NCBI GenBank assembly: GCA_964019055.1
Contig: OZ025221.1
Span: 4,294,968 to 4,358,967 of the forward strand
DNA from: Anthopleura xanthogrammica
Taxonomy: Eukaryota; Cnidaria; Anthozoa; Actiniaria; Actiniidae
Direction: 5' to 3'
DNA: 64,000 nucleotides
Part shown: positions 1 to 10,954 of the stretch, in pieces
Numbering within the stretch: position 1 is the stretch's first letter
Layout of the letters: every line of letters starts with the position of its first letter
Program-made: the position numbers and the translations under genes
The notes under the pieces: generated by a model
What the model was told of the DNA's origin: nothing
Databases searched by the model: none
The model's input: the letters and a program-made list of their open reading frames with translations, nothing else

Positions 1-92
1 GTTGTGACAAAATACGGAAATTGAATATTAAGATTTTGAAGACAATCAATACATTTTTGAGTATAATAACATTTTACCTTTGTCCTTCCTAG

Positions 93-860
93 GCTCAGCT
101 TCTCGATCATCCAAAACTTACAAACGGTGAACAAGTGTGGATAAGCATGGGGGCGGAGTTTACCAATGGATCCATCTGGGCCAGTCAGGTTGCAGTAAAT
201 GGCTTTAAGAACTTTGATCCTGAACCAGTACTGAACGGTAGTGCGCATGTGCCGCAGATGGAGAACAATGACGTAGTTACTGGGTATGTGTGGGTGTCTA
301 TCGCTAGAGGTGTAATACGTCAGTCAGTATAGTAAATGATGGCGAATTCGTACAATACCGCTGTGTTCATAGACTAGAGAGTCATTTACGCAGGGTTAGC
401 CTCAGTTCAATGTTAAAACATTCACAAATACCAACGGTAAAGTAAAGAATGCACGATTGTAACAATACAAACACTTTGAAATTCCACGGACCTTCACACT
501 GAACACATGAATATTCTACACAAAATCGAGGCTAAACCTGCATAAATGAAACGGTAATCAAGTAACACGGCGGTATTTTACGGATTCGAACGGACAGACA
601 GACAGGCAGGGAGTCAGGCAAACTGAGACAGACAGACAGACAGACAGATAGACAGGCAAAAAGACAGGCAGACAGATAGACTGACACATATACACAGGCA
701 AGCAGACAGACAGACTGACAGATATACAGGCAAACAGACAGGCAGACAGACAGACAGACAAACTGATACATATACACAGGCAAGCAGACAGACAGACTGA
801 CAGATACACAGGCAAACAGACAGGCAGACAGACAGACAGACAGATAGACAGATAGACAGG

Positions 861-891
<31 letters not shown>

Positions 892-3800
892 CAGTCGACT
901 GAAAGGAGTGACAGAAAGAAACCGACTAACAAACATGAATTTAGAGATATCAAGCACACGTCAAATATTCATAAATTCATTCAATGTTCTTTCTAGCTCG
1001 ACCGTAGATATCAACTTCCGGTTGACCCACGACCCTTTCAAGACCACGTCCATTGCAAGCGGCATCAACATCACATTCTTCCATCCACCATACTTGGTAT
1101 TTAATTCCATGGCAAAGGACTCTAAGTCCGTACAAGCTCAAGTGATCAGTAACTCGATCAGCACACGAACTCTAACGGTAAGTATTACATCAAGAAGGTC
1201 ACTGGGCTACCTGTAGCCTTCGAATTCGTAAAATACCGCTGTGTTCCTTGATTGCCGAGTCATTTCCTCAGCTAGAGTAAGCCTTATTTCAGAGTCAAAA
1301 TATTCAAAAATACCTAGGGTAAAGTAAAGAATGCACAATTTCAACAATACAAACACTTTTACGGACCTTCAATTTAAAAGATAAATATATTCTACGCAAA
1401 ATCGAGCGAGACTAGCCCTGAACAACTAAAGTATTGCTGAAGTATTGCTCTCAGGTAACCCAGTAAAGATCAGCGTTTAAACCGCACAGGATTCACGAGG
1501 CGGAGTAAAATTCCACGAATTTTTAAATTGTACTTTTCTTTTTATATAGGTTGGTTCGTTTAACTTCTCAGAAGTTGCGCAGTTCAACATGACCTTTCAA
1601 GTCGACCCTGCAAAGACTAAACCAAGGGGTCAGGTTCACGCAGCTTTTGTTCGTATCGAGGTTAAATACAGTTTTACTTCTCCGTTCTATCCGAACCCAC
1701 GACAGATGAACATGAAAAAACCTTTGCAAAACACCATCAAGTTTTATCCTCAAAGTGAGTAATACATTTCAGAAATACAATGACAATGACAATGACAATG
1801 ACAATGACAATGACAATGACAATGACAATGACAATGACAATGACAATGACAATGACAATGACAATGACAATGACAATGACAATGACAATGACAATGACAA
1901 TGACAATGACAATGACAATGACAATGACAATGACAATGACAATGACAATGACAATGACAATGACAATGACAATGACAATGACAATGACAATGACAATGAC
2001 AATGACAATGACAATGACAATGACAATGACAATGACAATGACAATGACAATGACAATGACAATGACAATGACAATGACAATGACAATGACAGAATGAATG
2101 AGATTTTTCATTTCACATGTGATGCAAATAATAGATATCCTCAGATATCCTGTGCAATTAAGTGGTTCTTTTCATGGTTCATATTGATCAGTGGAGTCCC
2201 TGTGGATTTGGTGGGAAACTTTGGCGCCAAAAAGCACGCGCGCGCAACCTGAACTCTCGTACGTTCGCTACGCCACTGGGAAAGCTATTAAAATAGAATT
2301 CACTTTATTCAATTCAGACAAACGGTTAAAATCTTTTGAAGTTGCAAAAAGTTTCAATACGAAAATTTTTTTCCCAGGAGATTTTTGTGACACACAGCTG
2401 GCCATTGCTGACAACAATTTCGAAGCTTCTTCGTATTCCACTGAGGGACCCCCAAGAGAGGGAAAACTCAACGGACCAAAGGCCTGGGTACCAGTTGCTG
2501 CCCTTAAGTAAGTACCACTTTGTTAATTGGTTGGTTTATGGGTTGGTGGTCAGTCTAGTCAGTTTATTGTTAATCAAGCTTTTTTCATCTATATATCTTA
2601 CCAGGAAAAATCGTAATCAGTTCATCGGGGCGAGTTTCACGGTGCTCAAAATCATCCACAGAATTGCTGTCCAGGGGTCTGGTGACAGCCTCTCGACTTC
2701 AGGCTACGTCACTGGCTTCCGTGTCTTCTACAGTAAAGACTGCGTACTCTGGAAACTCTACAAGAACAAGGACAACATCAAGGTATCATGTCATGTTCTT
2801 TGTTCAAAATCTCTCGGACTTAAAAGGGAAGATAATTTTTGATTTTGGTAGCAAATTTTTGCCTTGAAATATATTTTGCTTGAGATAAGAAGCCAAACAA
2901 CCAGGCTGCATTTTGGTCTAGTTTGAGTACGAACACACCAGGAATAAGTGTTATCGTGATTATACTCAAGCTAGTCCAAAATGCACCACGTTTCACTGGT
3001 GCAAAGGCCTATAAACAGACTGATTCGATAGATATTGTCTGTTGGGTGGAGTCGGTTTTAATGGACATTATTCACTGGTTTCTTATTCTCGACTTTGAGG
3101 GACACTTTGCATAAATACAATAGCTTGTTATCCTCTACTGCACATGAAAACTATTGTGTTCATGCAAAGAGCCCCTCAAATTTGATGCAAATGAGCCAAA
3201 ACAAAATTGTTTATGGGTCGTAAGAAATTCAGCATATAATCTAACAACAGCATATTTTGTATTTGATAGTACCTGAAAGGCAACACTGCCGCCAACAAGA
3301 TGAATGTTATACCGCTTGACCCTCCCATCGAAGCCAAGTGCATCCGCATCAACCCGACTTCATTCCACAAGCAGATTAGTCTCCGATTCGAGTTGTATGG
3401 CTGCACATCGACCAGTTTAGTTCCTACAAGTATGGTTATAACATTTATGCATTTTATGCTCTAAAACGGGTGCAGTAAAATAATACGAGCGACAAAATCG
3501 TGCAACTTCAGTTGTCGCGCAAGATTGTTGTGTTGCAAGTTGCGGAGACTGAACTTTGCTCATATAACCACTCGTACTCCTACAACAACACTGTTATTCA
3601 AAGTAGGACCTCTCTACTCTGCAACAATGAAGATGTTGCGTGACAAGTTGCACGATTTTATCGCTGGTATTTCTGCACCTTTAGGAATAAATTAAAAACA
3701 TTGCGCGCAAAGAATACAAAGAAAACTAAAAATATTTGCTAACGCTATCCGAGTTGAAATTACCTCAGACACGGTAGAACCATTATTAAGCGACAACCCT

Positions 3801-5974
3801 CGGGGAATCAAGCGGACGATATTACAAATATGTCAAAATGTCAGGTATAAGAGAGTGATTGAAGTATTATTGTTTCCTTTTCCTAGCTGTTCTGAAGAGT
3901 CGTACCTTTCTCCTGGATACAACCACCAATACCATCTATGCTTGCAACATCCCGATGCTGAAGTGAGTAATAAAGAGATAGCAAAAAAAAGATTCAGTGG
4001 GAGAGGGAGGAGAGCCTAAAGATGTTGAAGGAGACAATGAAAGCCCCTAGTCCCTCCCCCTCCGTGCCCAGTTGTCCCTGCTGTCCCCATTTTTCGGTTT
4101 TAAGGTAATTTATCAGTGCTGATGTCTTCTTTTCTAAACCATTTCCAGAAAAAGTGGCGAGTCAAGCTGTTACTACTCCTCGGACAGTGGCACCGGATGG
4201 AAGGGTAAATATTGACAGCTAAACGAACGGGGCGACGAACTAAGTTGCAGGTTTTGTAACAGATCTGAAAATACACCAGAAGCAATTGTAAAATAACTAT
4301 TATAAATCTCGATTTCTGATTGGTTGATGGCGCGTGCATTATGAGACTACGCAGCACACGCGCACTTTCTGTTTTGTCACTCCTATCTAAAATAACGACT
4401 GTTCAAATTTGTATTTTATAAAAGAATTAAAGAAACTTGCTTGATGTTCTGTGTGAAGTTATAAACAACTTGGGATTGGCAGAACACTCGAGAAGTGTTG
4501 AAAAGCACTCCACTGCGCGTCGTGCTTCTCTTAACACTTCTCTCGTGTTCTGCCAATCCCTGCGTGCTTTATAATGCCACACAGCAAGTGCGTGCGTTTT
4601 CTATTGCTTCAAGAAATGATAGGAAGTCCAATGTTCTGGAATATGACACACCAACTGAAGGGCTGGAGCAAGTCTACTAAAGTAGAGAATAAAGACACAT
4701 TGGTCTCCATAACTAAATACGTGCGTATTGTTATATTTTTCGACAGCTTTTGACCGCAACGTACTCAACATCGAGATGGTCGACCCTGCAAAGAAACGTA
4801 TCTACGGACTTGGTCTCCGTGGTAACTACTTCAGCTGCACCGCTCACCCACTCGTCGAGTGTAGCATCATCCCATTGGCTGAGTACAATAAAGTGAAATC
4901 TGTTTCAGGAGTGATACTCGCAAAAGAAGCCAACAAGATATCTGTCACTGATGATGCAAGCTCCAAGCTGCCAGTGGAAGCGGATACCTTTACGCACAAT
5001 GGGAAAAAACTGGGAGGTGAGAAATGAGAAATGGGAGATGAAGAATGAAAATGGGAATGGGAAGGGAAAGACAGTGGATTCGATTTTATTTCAAATATCA
5101 ATGGGGAAAAACTGGAAGATGAGAAATGGGAGATGAGGAATGAAAATGCAAATTGGAAGGGAGGAAAGAAATTAAGGAGACAATTTTTTTCAATGACAAT
5201 GGAAAAAAAGTGAGAGGTGAGAGAAGGAAAATGAGAGGGACAAGGATAGAATATAGATATGCATGAAAAAATGTAACTGGGAAATAGGAATGTAGGAGGG
5301 AGGGAAGAACTTAAGGAGACAGGGAGAAGTAAGTACTTATAGAGGGTGAAAAGAGACGGGAAAGAGAAACAGTACATGCAGATAAGGATCGTAATGGAAA
5401 AATATAAAATTTTAGATTAAAAAACGATTTAGAAATCAGTCTTTGTACGAGTACGTACCGCTACGTGGGTCTCCTAGCTTATGTAATATAATGAAAGGTT
5501 TTTAACGCAGATTATAGACTACGCTGATTTCTATCACATCAGATTCCATTTCCCCGCGAAAAAAATATAATAGCAAAAATAATGGCATGCAAACAAAAGA
5601 AAGAATGGAAAGATTGCTTCAGAGAGTGATTTTATTTGTCCCGAGAAAGAAAGATTACTATTTGCTAGTTAGTACAAGTTGTTAAAGAACAAAAGAAAAC
5701 AACAGATTTTCAGTCTATTACTAAGTATTAGTTTGCCAATTTTTTCCACAGGCCAAATGAGTAAAATCATTCTAAGATAATGTCTTTTGGACGACAATCT
5801 ACGAGTTAAACGAAATAACATCTAACCCCTCTCAGATATACCGGCTTTCAGTCACAAATTAACTACCACAAAGAAACTCTTACCTATCTTTTGCTTCTTT
5901 GAACACAGCATCTCCTCTTGGTATTCATTGGTACGATAGCGCATGGAGCCAAAAGACATCCTGGGCTTTTGGCG
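93..5974 (+). CDS. Discoidin-domain (F5/8 type C) extracellular protein, partial, 10 exons seen
   Basis: Ten exons joined by GT-AG sites with consistent phase: 93-283, 997-1177, 1550-1754, 2378-2507, 2605-2782, 3270-3429, 3887-3962, 4149-4204, 4747-5016, 5909-5974. The first three encode a beta-rich extracellular module (pattern [13 protein letters not shown] ... FNMTFQVDP ... VRIEVKYSF), typical of repeated adhesion-type domains. Exons 4-6 encode a discoidin domain: it opens with [18 protein letters not shown], has [10 protein letters not shown] in the middle and [14 protein letters not shown], and ends [22 protein letters not shown], with the expected first and last cysteines. Exons 7-10 encode an unassigned region with WYDSAW-like and [12 protein letters not shown] segments, perhaps tectonin-like. 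No signal peptide or membrane segment is visible, so the true 5' end lies to the left. The 3' end is unresolved: reading through the last donor meets a stop within ten codons, and a possible tiny terminal exon follows an acceptor at about 7091. Probable role is secreted or surface adhesion; the exact family is not recognised. Confidence 0.75.
343..590. mobile_element. Palindromic MITE-like element, family A, copy 1
   Basis: Left end reads CGAATTCGTACAATACCGCT and right end CGGCGGTATTTTACGGATTCG, which are inverted copies. The interior (about 400-540) recurs at 1250-1410 and 52480-52630, including a shared block ending in AAAGTAAAGAATGCAC. It has no coding capacity. It lies in the first visible intron of the discoidin gene. 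Confidence 0.7.
597..891. repeat. GACA-type tetranucleotide microsatellite, imperfect
   Basis: About 295 bp of GACA units interrupted by GGCA, GATA and AACA variants. It gives false long ORFs on the minus strand rich in SVCLS; these are not genes. It directly abuts the right end of the family A element. Confidence 0.95.
1219..1521. mobile_element. Family A MITE-like element, copy 2 (degraded right end)
   Basis: It begins TTCGAATTCGTAAAATACCG and shares the interior of copy 1, including the CAATACAAACACTTT block. The right inverted end is decayed (about 1497-1521). It lies in the second intron of the discoidin gene, so two copies sit in neighbouring introns. Confidence 0.55.
1779..2091. repeat. 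(TGACAA)n hexanucleotide microsatellite, about 52 units
   Basis: About 313 bp of near-perfect TGACAA units inside the intron after the third discoidin-gene exon. It starts about 25 bp after the splice donor (exon end 1754). All forward frames are open, giving Asp-Asn or Met-Thr dipeptide shadows, but splice sites on both sides place it in an intron. Confidence 0.95.
4472..4560. repeat. Short foldback (hairpin) element
   Basis: Left arm GGGATTGGCAGAACACTCGA and right arm ending GTGTTCTGCCAATCCC are near-perfect inverted copies of about 28 bp separated by about 30 bp. It is intronic in the discoidin gene and is probably a small MITE-like or foldback insertion. Confidence 0.7.
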
Positions 5975-6115
5975 GTAAGTGTATTTCTGATAATACGTGA
6001 AATGATCAATTCATTGATGCATTAGAGATCTCACCCCCCACTCGATCAACTCCCTCCTGAGCCCAAACGTAGGCTAACATCTTCTCGCACATCATGGGCT
6101 TTTGGCGGTAAGTGT
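5958..6115 (+). repeat. Imperfect duplication of a splice-donor region
   Basis: The exon end and donor at about 5958-5998 (TGGGCTTTTGGCGGTAAGTG) recur at about 6087-6127 with few changes, and nearby GATGCATTA blocks recur as well. The downstream copy therefore carries a second potential 5' splice site about 128 bp after the one used at 5974. Confidence 0.7.
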
Positions 6116-6279
6116 ATATCTGATAATTGAAGTCGGTACCGATAAATTGATTGATGCATTAAAAGTGAGGGTTTATCGGTGAAGCTAATCAACATTTGGC
6201 GGCAGAGCTTTGGTAAGCCCACGACTCGCGTATCAAAAATAACAACACGATTACAGTGAAAATTGTGTGTACTTAATCT

Positions 6280-6480
6280 GACCAATCACAGATCGAGTTC
6301 TAGGATTTGGGTTATCCAATCAGTGTGTTGTGTATGACTACGTCACGCGATCATCACGGCGATGCTTCATTTGACCAACCGCGATTGAATTCTAGAATAT
6401 TGGTGAAGAAATCAGTGTGCTGTATAAAGCTGTTTTTGTATGATCGCCTCGCCGCAACCGTGATGCCTTTTAAAACTGTG
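6280..6480. repeat. Two diverged tandem units of about 93 bp
   Basis: Units starting near 6280 and 6373 share a GACCAA start, a central CAGTGTG..TGTAT segment and a GTGATGCCTT-like end. Several CCAAT or ATTGG pentamers lie here and to 6620. No coding signal is seen. Confidence 0.45.
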
Positions 6481-6829
6481 ATTAGCTGAATTTTTTTCTC
6501 GCGGAGTGTGATTGGTCTGGCAGTGCCGTGACATTGGCGTGACCGTCCGCGCCGTATTCATGTCGTGTTTCGGGCATTTGATTGGATGGAGAATAAATTC
6601 TCAGTCACGCAATATGATTGTTCTGGTGGCATTGCCTTGGCATGTCAACACCACGTCCGTACCGCGAGCTCTTACACAGAAGCTGTTCCAGGGTGGTCCA
6701 AAAATTAGCAATTTTAATTGCCCTAATCGCAGACCAAGTTGTAGAGTATTGATCATCTAATTATCACACTTTTGGGAGTCGGCCTTTGGTCACGTTTCTC
6801 TACACACCTGAGGTACGCTGCCGATCAAA

Positions 6830-7020
6830 GGATTAAGAAATCCCAAAGAAAAGAGCACTGAGACCGCTCGCCTCTCACCAATGCGACCCGGGGGTTCGAG
6901 TCGTTATGGGCTCGGTGTTGTATGCGCGTAGAGTTTCTAGTTGGTTCTCCCCTTTGTTTCGAGGGTTTTTCTCTATCTTCTCCAGTTTTTCTCCGGAATT
7001 TCAGTGGATGAAGAGGCACT
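6830..7020 (+). mobile_element. tRNA-derived SINE, family 2
   Basis: The head contains a B-box-like GGGGTTCGAGTC at about 6891-6902. The body (TAGTTGGTTCTCCCCTTTG ... TCTCCAGTTTTTCT) recurs in reverse at about 42480-42672, 47560-47715 and 54565-54710. No ORF is present. Confidence 0.65.
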
Positions 7021-7925
7021 CTGTGGAAATGCCACTGCTAAATCCTATTTTTCGTGTTTTTAAATGATGTTTGTCTATTTGTGATTGCAGAATAATTCCT
7101 TAATCGGCCCTCAAGCAGAATCTTGCTGAAGTCATTGACAGTTATCCCATCAGCACCTCAGATGACAAACCATATAATAGCTAGGCACCAATATAACAAG
7201 ACTTAAATATTAAAAATGGATCGATAGAATAGAACCAGTAAGGCACAAGTAATCCTTGTTTCAATGGAGCCCACGCATGCGCAGACAGCTTGTTACCACA
7301 TCAGCAAAAATTCCTTGTGTCAGACTGGATTCATCTTCCTCAAGTCCCTAGTTTACCCTCCCATAAAGATCTCTCCCCGAAAGTTCACTCCCCGACTCAC
7401 TTCCAAGCTTAAACCTAAAGCCAATATATTCTTGCACAATTTTTTAATGGCTAAGATAGCACCACGTGGCTGGTTACGATTACCATGTCACCCCTCACTG
7501 ATTCTTCAGTCTTCCACGGCTCCCCAGTAGGTTTTTCACTCTCAATCATATACCTTACTCGCTTCGCCCTCGCTGGCAGACTGCCCCTTTGCCTTTCCCA
7601 GTACCACCCCACCCCCTTTCCCCTAGTCACCCACCCCCCTCCCCCATCCTTCCACCCACAATCTTAGGGTCTCAAAATTTACGAGATTTTTTTATTTTAT
7701 TTATATACCATGCAGAATGCATCGCCATTAACTTGATAAGTTAAAAAAGTAAAATTGCATGTCGTATTATATTAATGGGATGTATTTTTTAGTTTATATA
7801 CCTTAGTGTGGTAAAATGTTGCATGTCATTTTTACTGTGCACGTCGACGATTGAAATAACTGATATTTCAAATAAATACACGAAAAAAAGTCAATTCATT
7901 AGTTAACTGTACTTGATATTTAAGT
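7021..7925. other. No gene recognised; C-rich then AT-rich spacer
   Basis: 7490-7680 is unusually rich in CCC and CT runs; 7680-7900 is AT-rich. Open frames here (for example 7264-7530) show no family resemblance and no splice context. An acceptor-like TTGTGATTGCAG ends at 7091 and could begin a terminal exon of the discoidin gene, but this is weak. Confidence 0.5.
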
Positions 7926-8178
7926 TCTTCTCCTCCCCCTCCTCTCTTCTGCTGTTCTGCTCTCCTTCACATACACTCTGCTTTCCTCTCCTTCGTTCTT
8001 CTCTCCTCTGCTTTCCTTTCCTTTTCTCTGCTCTGCACTCCTCTCTTCTCCTCGCCTCGCCTCGCCTCGCCATTCCTCTCCTCTCCTCTCCTCTCCTCTC
8101 CTCTCCTCTCCTCTCCTCTCCTCTCCTCTCCTCTCCTCTCCTCTCCTCTCCTCTCCTCTCCTCTCCTCTCCTCTCCTC
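7926..8178. repeat. Pyrimidine tract ending in (CTCCT)n
   Basis: Irregular CT-rich sequence leads into about 95 bp of perfect CTCCT units at 8083-8178. It directly abuts the truncated end of the minus-strand LINE fragment, consistent with a simple tail generated or captured at LINE insertion. Confidence 0.9.
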
Positions 8179-8629
8179 GATTGTCTTAGTTCCATACATT
8201 TTAAGATATATTTGGTAAAATAGTATATAACGTTGTTGTTCTTCGACGTCATTAGCGAGCAAATATATTCTTTTTCTTGATTTATTTTGTTAGTTGTGGA
8301 AATTTCATTTCTAATTAAATTAGTGAAAACATTTCTTAGGTTATTATAAAGGTGACAGTTTAAAATCATGTGTAACTCATTTTCTATTTCGTTTTTATTA
8401 CATAGTGTGCAGAGACGTTGATCTGTGGGAATATGTAGTTTATGATAACGCCCTGCTTCTATAGCGAGTTTGTGGTTACTTATTCTTAATTTAGTGAACT
8501 GCCTTCTTTGATCAAAATCACGAATCACATCTAGGTATTTTTCAATTTCATAGTCTTTCTTAAATGAATTGTAGAAAGAAAGTTTTATCGAATTATTGAG
8601 AAGAGTTTCCCAAAATATAACATAATTCT
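8178..8629 (-). mobile_element. LINE (non-LTR retrotransposon) C-terminal fragment, minus copy
   Basis: The minus strand encodes the C-terminal zinc-knuckle region usual after the reverse transcriptase of many animal LINEs. The read is FTKLRISNHKLAIEAGRYHK, then RLCTLCNKNEIENELHMILNC, with the spaced Cys-Cys-His-Cys pattern. The fragment is 5' truncated, and its 3' side ends at the CTCCT repeat. The reverse-transcriptase core is absent. Confidence 0.75.
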
Positions 8630-9085
8630 GCACACTATGTAATAAAAACGAAATAGAAAATGAGTTACACATGATCTTAAACTGTCACCTTTATAATAAC
8701 CTAAGAAATGATTTCTCTAATTTAATTAAAAATGAAATTTCCACAACTAACAAAATAAATCAAGAAAAAGAATATATTTGCTCGCTAATGACGTCGAAGA
8801 ACAACAACGTTATATACTATTTTACCAAATATATCTTAAAATGTATGGAACTAAGACAATCGAAATGTTAATAATCAAAATTATCAAATTATTCAATATA
8901 CCATAATTAACTTCAATAATACCTTGATTTGTAAATTATATGAATATATATATATACCCATATCTTATTGATTTGTAAAAGCCATTGTAAAATAATTTTA
9001 TATTAAGTTACTGTTACATGCTTTAGCAATACCTGTAATCAGCAAGGTCATGCCAATAAAGTACATTCTAACCTAACCTAACCTC
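8630..9085 (+). mobile_element. LINE 3' end, plus copy, with (AACCT)n tail
   Basis: It encodes ELHMILNCHLYNNLRND ... KCMELRQSKC then stop, nearly identical to the minus copy. An AT-rich 3' UTR follows, ending GCCAATAAAGTA and then AACCT repeats at about 9070-9085. It is truncated to the last roughly 450 bp. With the 8178-8413 segment it forms a near-perfect inverted repeat of about 235 bp arms with a 215 bp spacer. Confidence 0.75.
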
Positions 9086-10002
9086 TCTTCTATTTTCTTC
9101 TCTTCTATTTCCTACTTTCTCTCCTAATTCCAAATGAATCGGACCAACTCCTAGAACAACACCCATCATTCTACCTAATCCTTCTACTATGTTCATTTAC
9201 TGATACATGATCGAAGCGATTCTATGTATTGAAACACAAGAGAATATTCCCGTCAACACAGGAACAAATATACAAGAATACAATTCAAAATTTTTACCCA
9301 AACAATTGAAGCACCATAAAAATCTTAGAGCGCTTACCATTAGTCGGAACTGACCGGCCAGACCAGCTCATTTATAAAGAGAATTACGTTATTAAACAGA
9401 ACTGTTCACCCAGATCAAGCAATACCTAAATTGTATCCTCTGTTCTGATGGAAATTAAACCTGAGTTATTTCAAAAAAACGTTGAATACTGAATACCTAG
9501 GCCTCATACTCGGAATAGTGCATTCGAAGATTGAAATGCATTTTAGGTCATGCAATATTGTCTAAAGTAAAATAAATATTAATTATTTATTTTGTTTTTA
9601 GTGCATTCCATCCGGAACAATATACTAGCTACATATAGAGAGCAAATCGCTGTATATTTACTTTTTATTTCAAATCCATGAGACGACCCACAACGCCCTT
9701 TGGTCTTGGAATGCACTATTCAGTATGCAGTATTCAGTATTCAACATTTTTTAAATAGCTGTATAAAAACTTAGAGAAATCTCTCGAGAAAAAGGCCGAC
9801 TAAGTTGAGCGGTATGGCCAGTCAGTTCTGAATAATGAAAAGCGCCCTTACTGTCCCCACTAACTATCTTTAACGAAAGATTTTTTTTTGAATTAACCCT
9901 CCCCTTTTGGTTAACCTAATAAACAATGGTCCCCCTCCCCCCTCTCTCCGTCTCTCTATCATTACTTTGTTGGGGTAGAGAGTGAGAGAATAGTCCTCTA
10001 GA
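9086..10002. other. No gene recognised
   Basis: AT-rich intergenic sequence. Short near-palindromic stretches occur (about 9478-9540 against 9705-9745, sharing inverted CATTCGA and CAGTATTCA-type words), but no coding exon is seen. Confidence 0.5.
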
Positions 10003-10147
10003 GCTTCTTATGCAAATTGCCCATTTCACTGAGACCCCATGACATTCCCTTGAGAATTGTTCTTTTATTAAAATATTTACACATGAAAGAATCAACTCCC
10101 AAGAGTGGCATCACATGGTCTGAAATGAGCACAACAAACAACGAAGC
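10003..10147. mobile_element. Palindromic MITE-like element, family B, copy 1
   Basis: Ends are inverted (GCTTCTTATGCAAATTGC against ..ACAACGAAGC). The interior has CATTCCCTTGAGAA and GAATCAACTCCCAAGAGTGG. A nearly identical 130 bp copy lies at 59389-59519; diverged relatives occur at 19497-19680 and 63133-63283. Confidence 0.75.
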
Positions 10148-10174
10148 TAAAGAGGTCTATAGATCCCTTTCATG

Positions 10175-10828
10175 TGACGTCAAAGCAGCTCAATTTAGAG
10201 GAAAAAACAAAAGAATTTCAATGTCTTGAGAATCGAAACCTATTGTTTTGTCCTCCAAATTGAGCTGCATTCAAAACGAGTCTATAAAGTTTGTCCAGCT
10301 TTAACTAGCTATGGATCTCTCCCTCTGCATTCAGTGTACCAACGAAAGTTCTAAGCCACATTTGGCACTTCCTTGACTATTCCTGGACATCTCTTGAGGC
10401 ATACAGATACAAATATCTACTAATGTTGGCTGCATGGCCAAAATCCCATTCTTGGATGGACGTCTACTCAATGAAGACAAGTCAGTAATATACAGTACTT
10501 ACAACAAAGAGATGGCATTGTGAACCAATATATCAGTATTTTATGCTTTCTTATGATGTCATCTATGACGTCAAAGTGGCTATAGATATAGTGTGACGTG
10601 TAAAATAAGGTTACCAAGGTAACCAACTAAGGACACTGAGTTTTGCAGGCACGACAAGTAACTTTTTTGTTGTGCAATTATTTTTGCAACTATTTTTGAG
10701 ATGACGTCAGAACTGTTGGTATGTCGGGTATGACGTCGTCATAGAAACAACTTCATAGAAACAATTTGATGACAAGCAAAATGTTTGTTAACTGTTTACG
10801 ACTTCTTTTCGAGTGAAAGGTGACGTCA
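10175..10828. promoter_or_regulatory. Cluster of four perfect CRE (TGACGTCA) palindromes
   Basis: TGACGTCA occurs at 10175-10182, 10566-10573, 10702-10709 and 10821-10828, with a one-mismatch site at 10731-10738. It lies immediately 3' of the GPCR coding region. Known binders of this octamer are CREB/ATF family bZIP factors. The first site borders a small hairpin (10186-10270), so one or more may be element-borne. Confidence 0.5.
10186..10270. repeat. Short foldback element
   Basis: CAGCTCAATTTAGAGGA at the left and TCCTCCAAATTGAGCTG at the right are inverted copies, with about 45 bp between them. It lies between the GPCR 3' side and MITE family B copy 1. Confidence 0.55.
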
Positions 10829-10954
10829 TTCGTGTCTCCAACGTTTCCTGCTCGTCAAAAGTGAGGCGTTGCCATGAAGATGTCTTTTACTGGGCTTGGG
10901 CCTGGTTAGAAAAACGCGTCTGAAAATATCTTACAAATACTGATGAATATCTGT

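Noticed and set aside
532..959. Two long minus-strand ORFs rich in SVCLS
   Set aside because: Translations of the imperfect GACA microsatellite at 597-891; the low-complexity repeat pattern follows the DNA unit, not a protein. The same holds for 20582-21038.
1737..2252. Asp-Asn, Met-Thr and Val-Ile dipeptide ORFs over the TGACAA repeat
   Set aside because: All frames are open because the 6-bp unit has no stop; good splice sites at 1754 and 2378 make the region an intron.
7903..8262. Arg-Glu-Gly-rich ORF on the minus strand
   Set aside because: Produced by the CTCCT repeat read through from the LINE fragment; not a gene.
8178..9085. Twin-primed LINE insertion
   Set aside because: In twin priming the inverted parts do not overlap; here both arms contain the same 235 bp.
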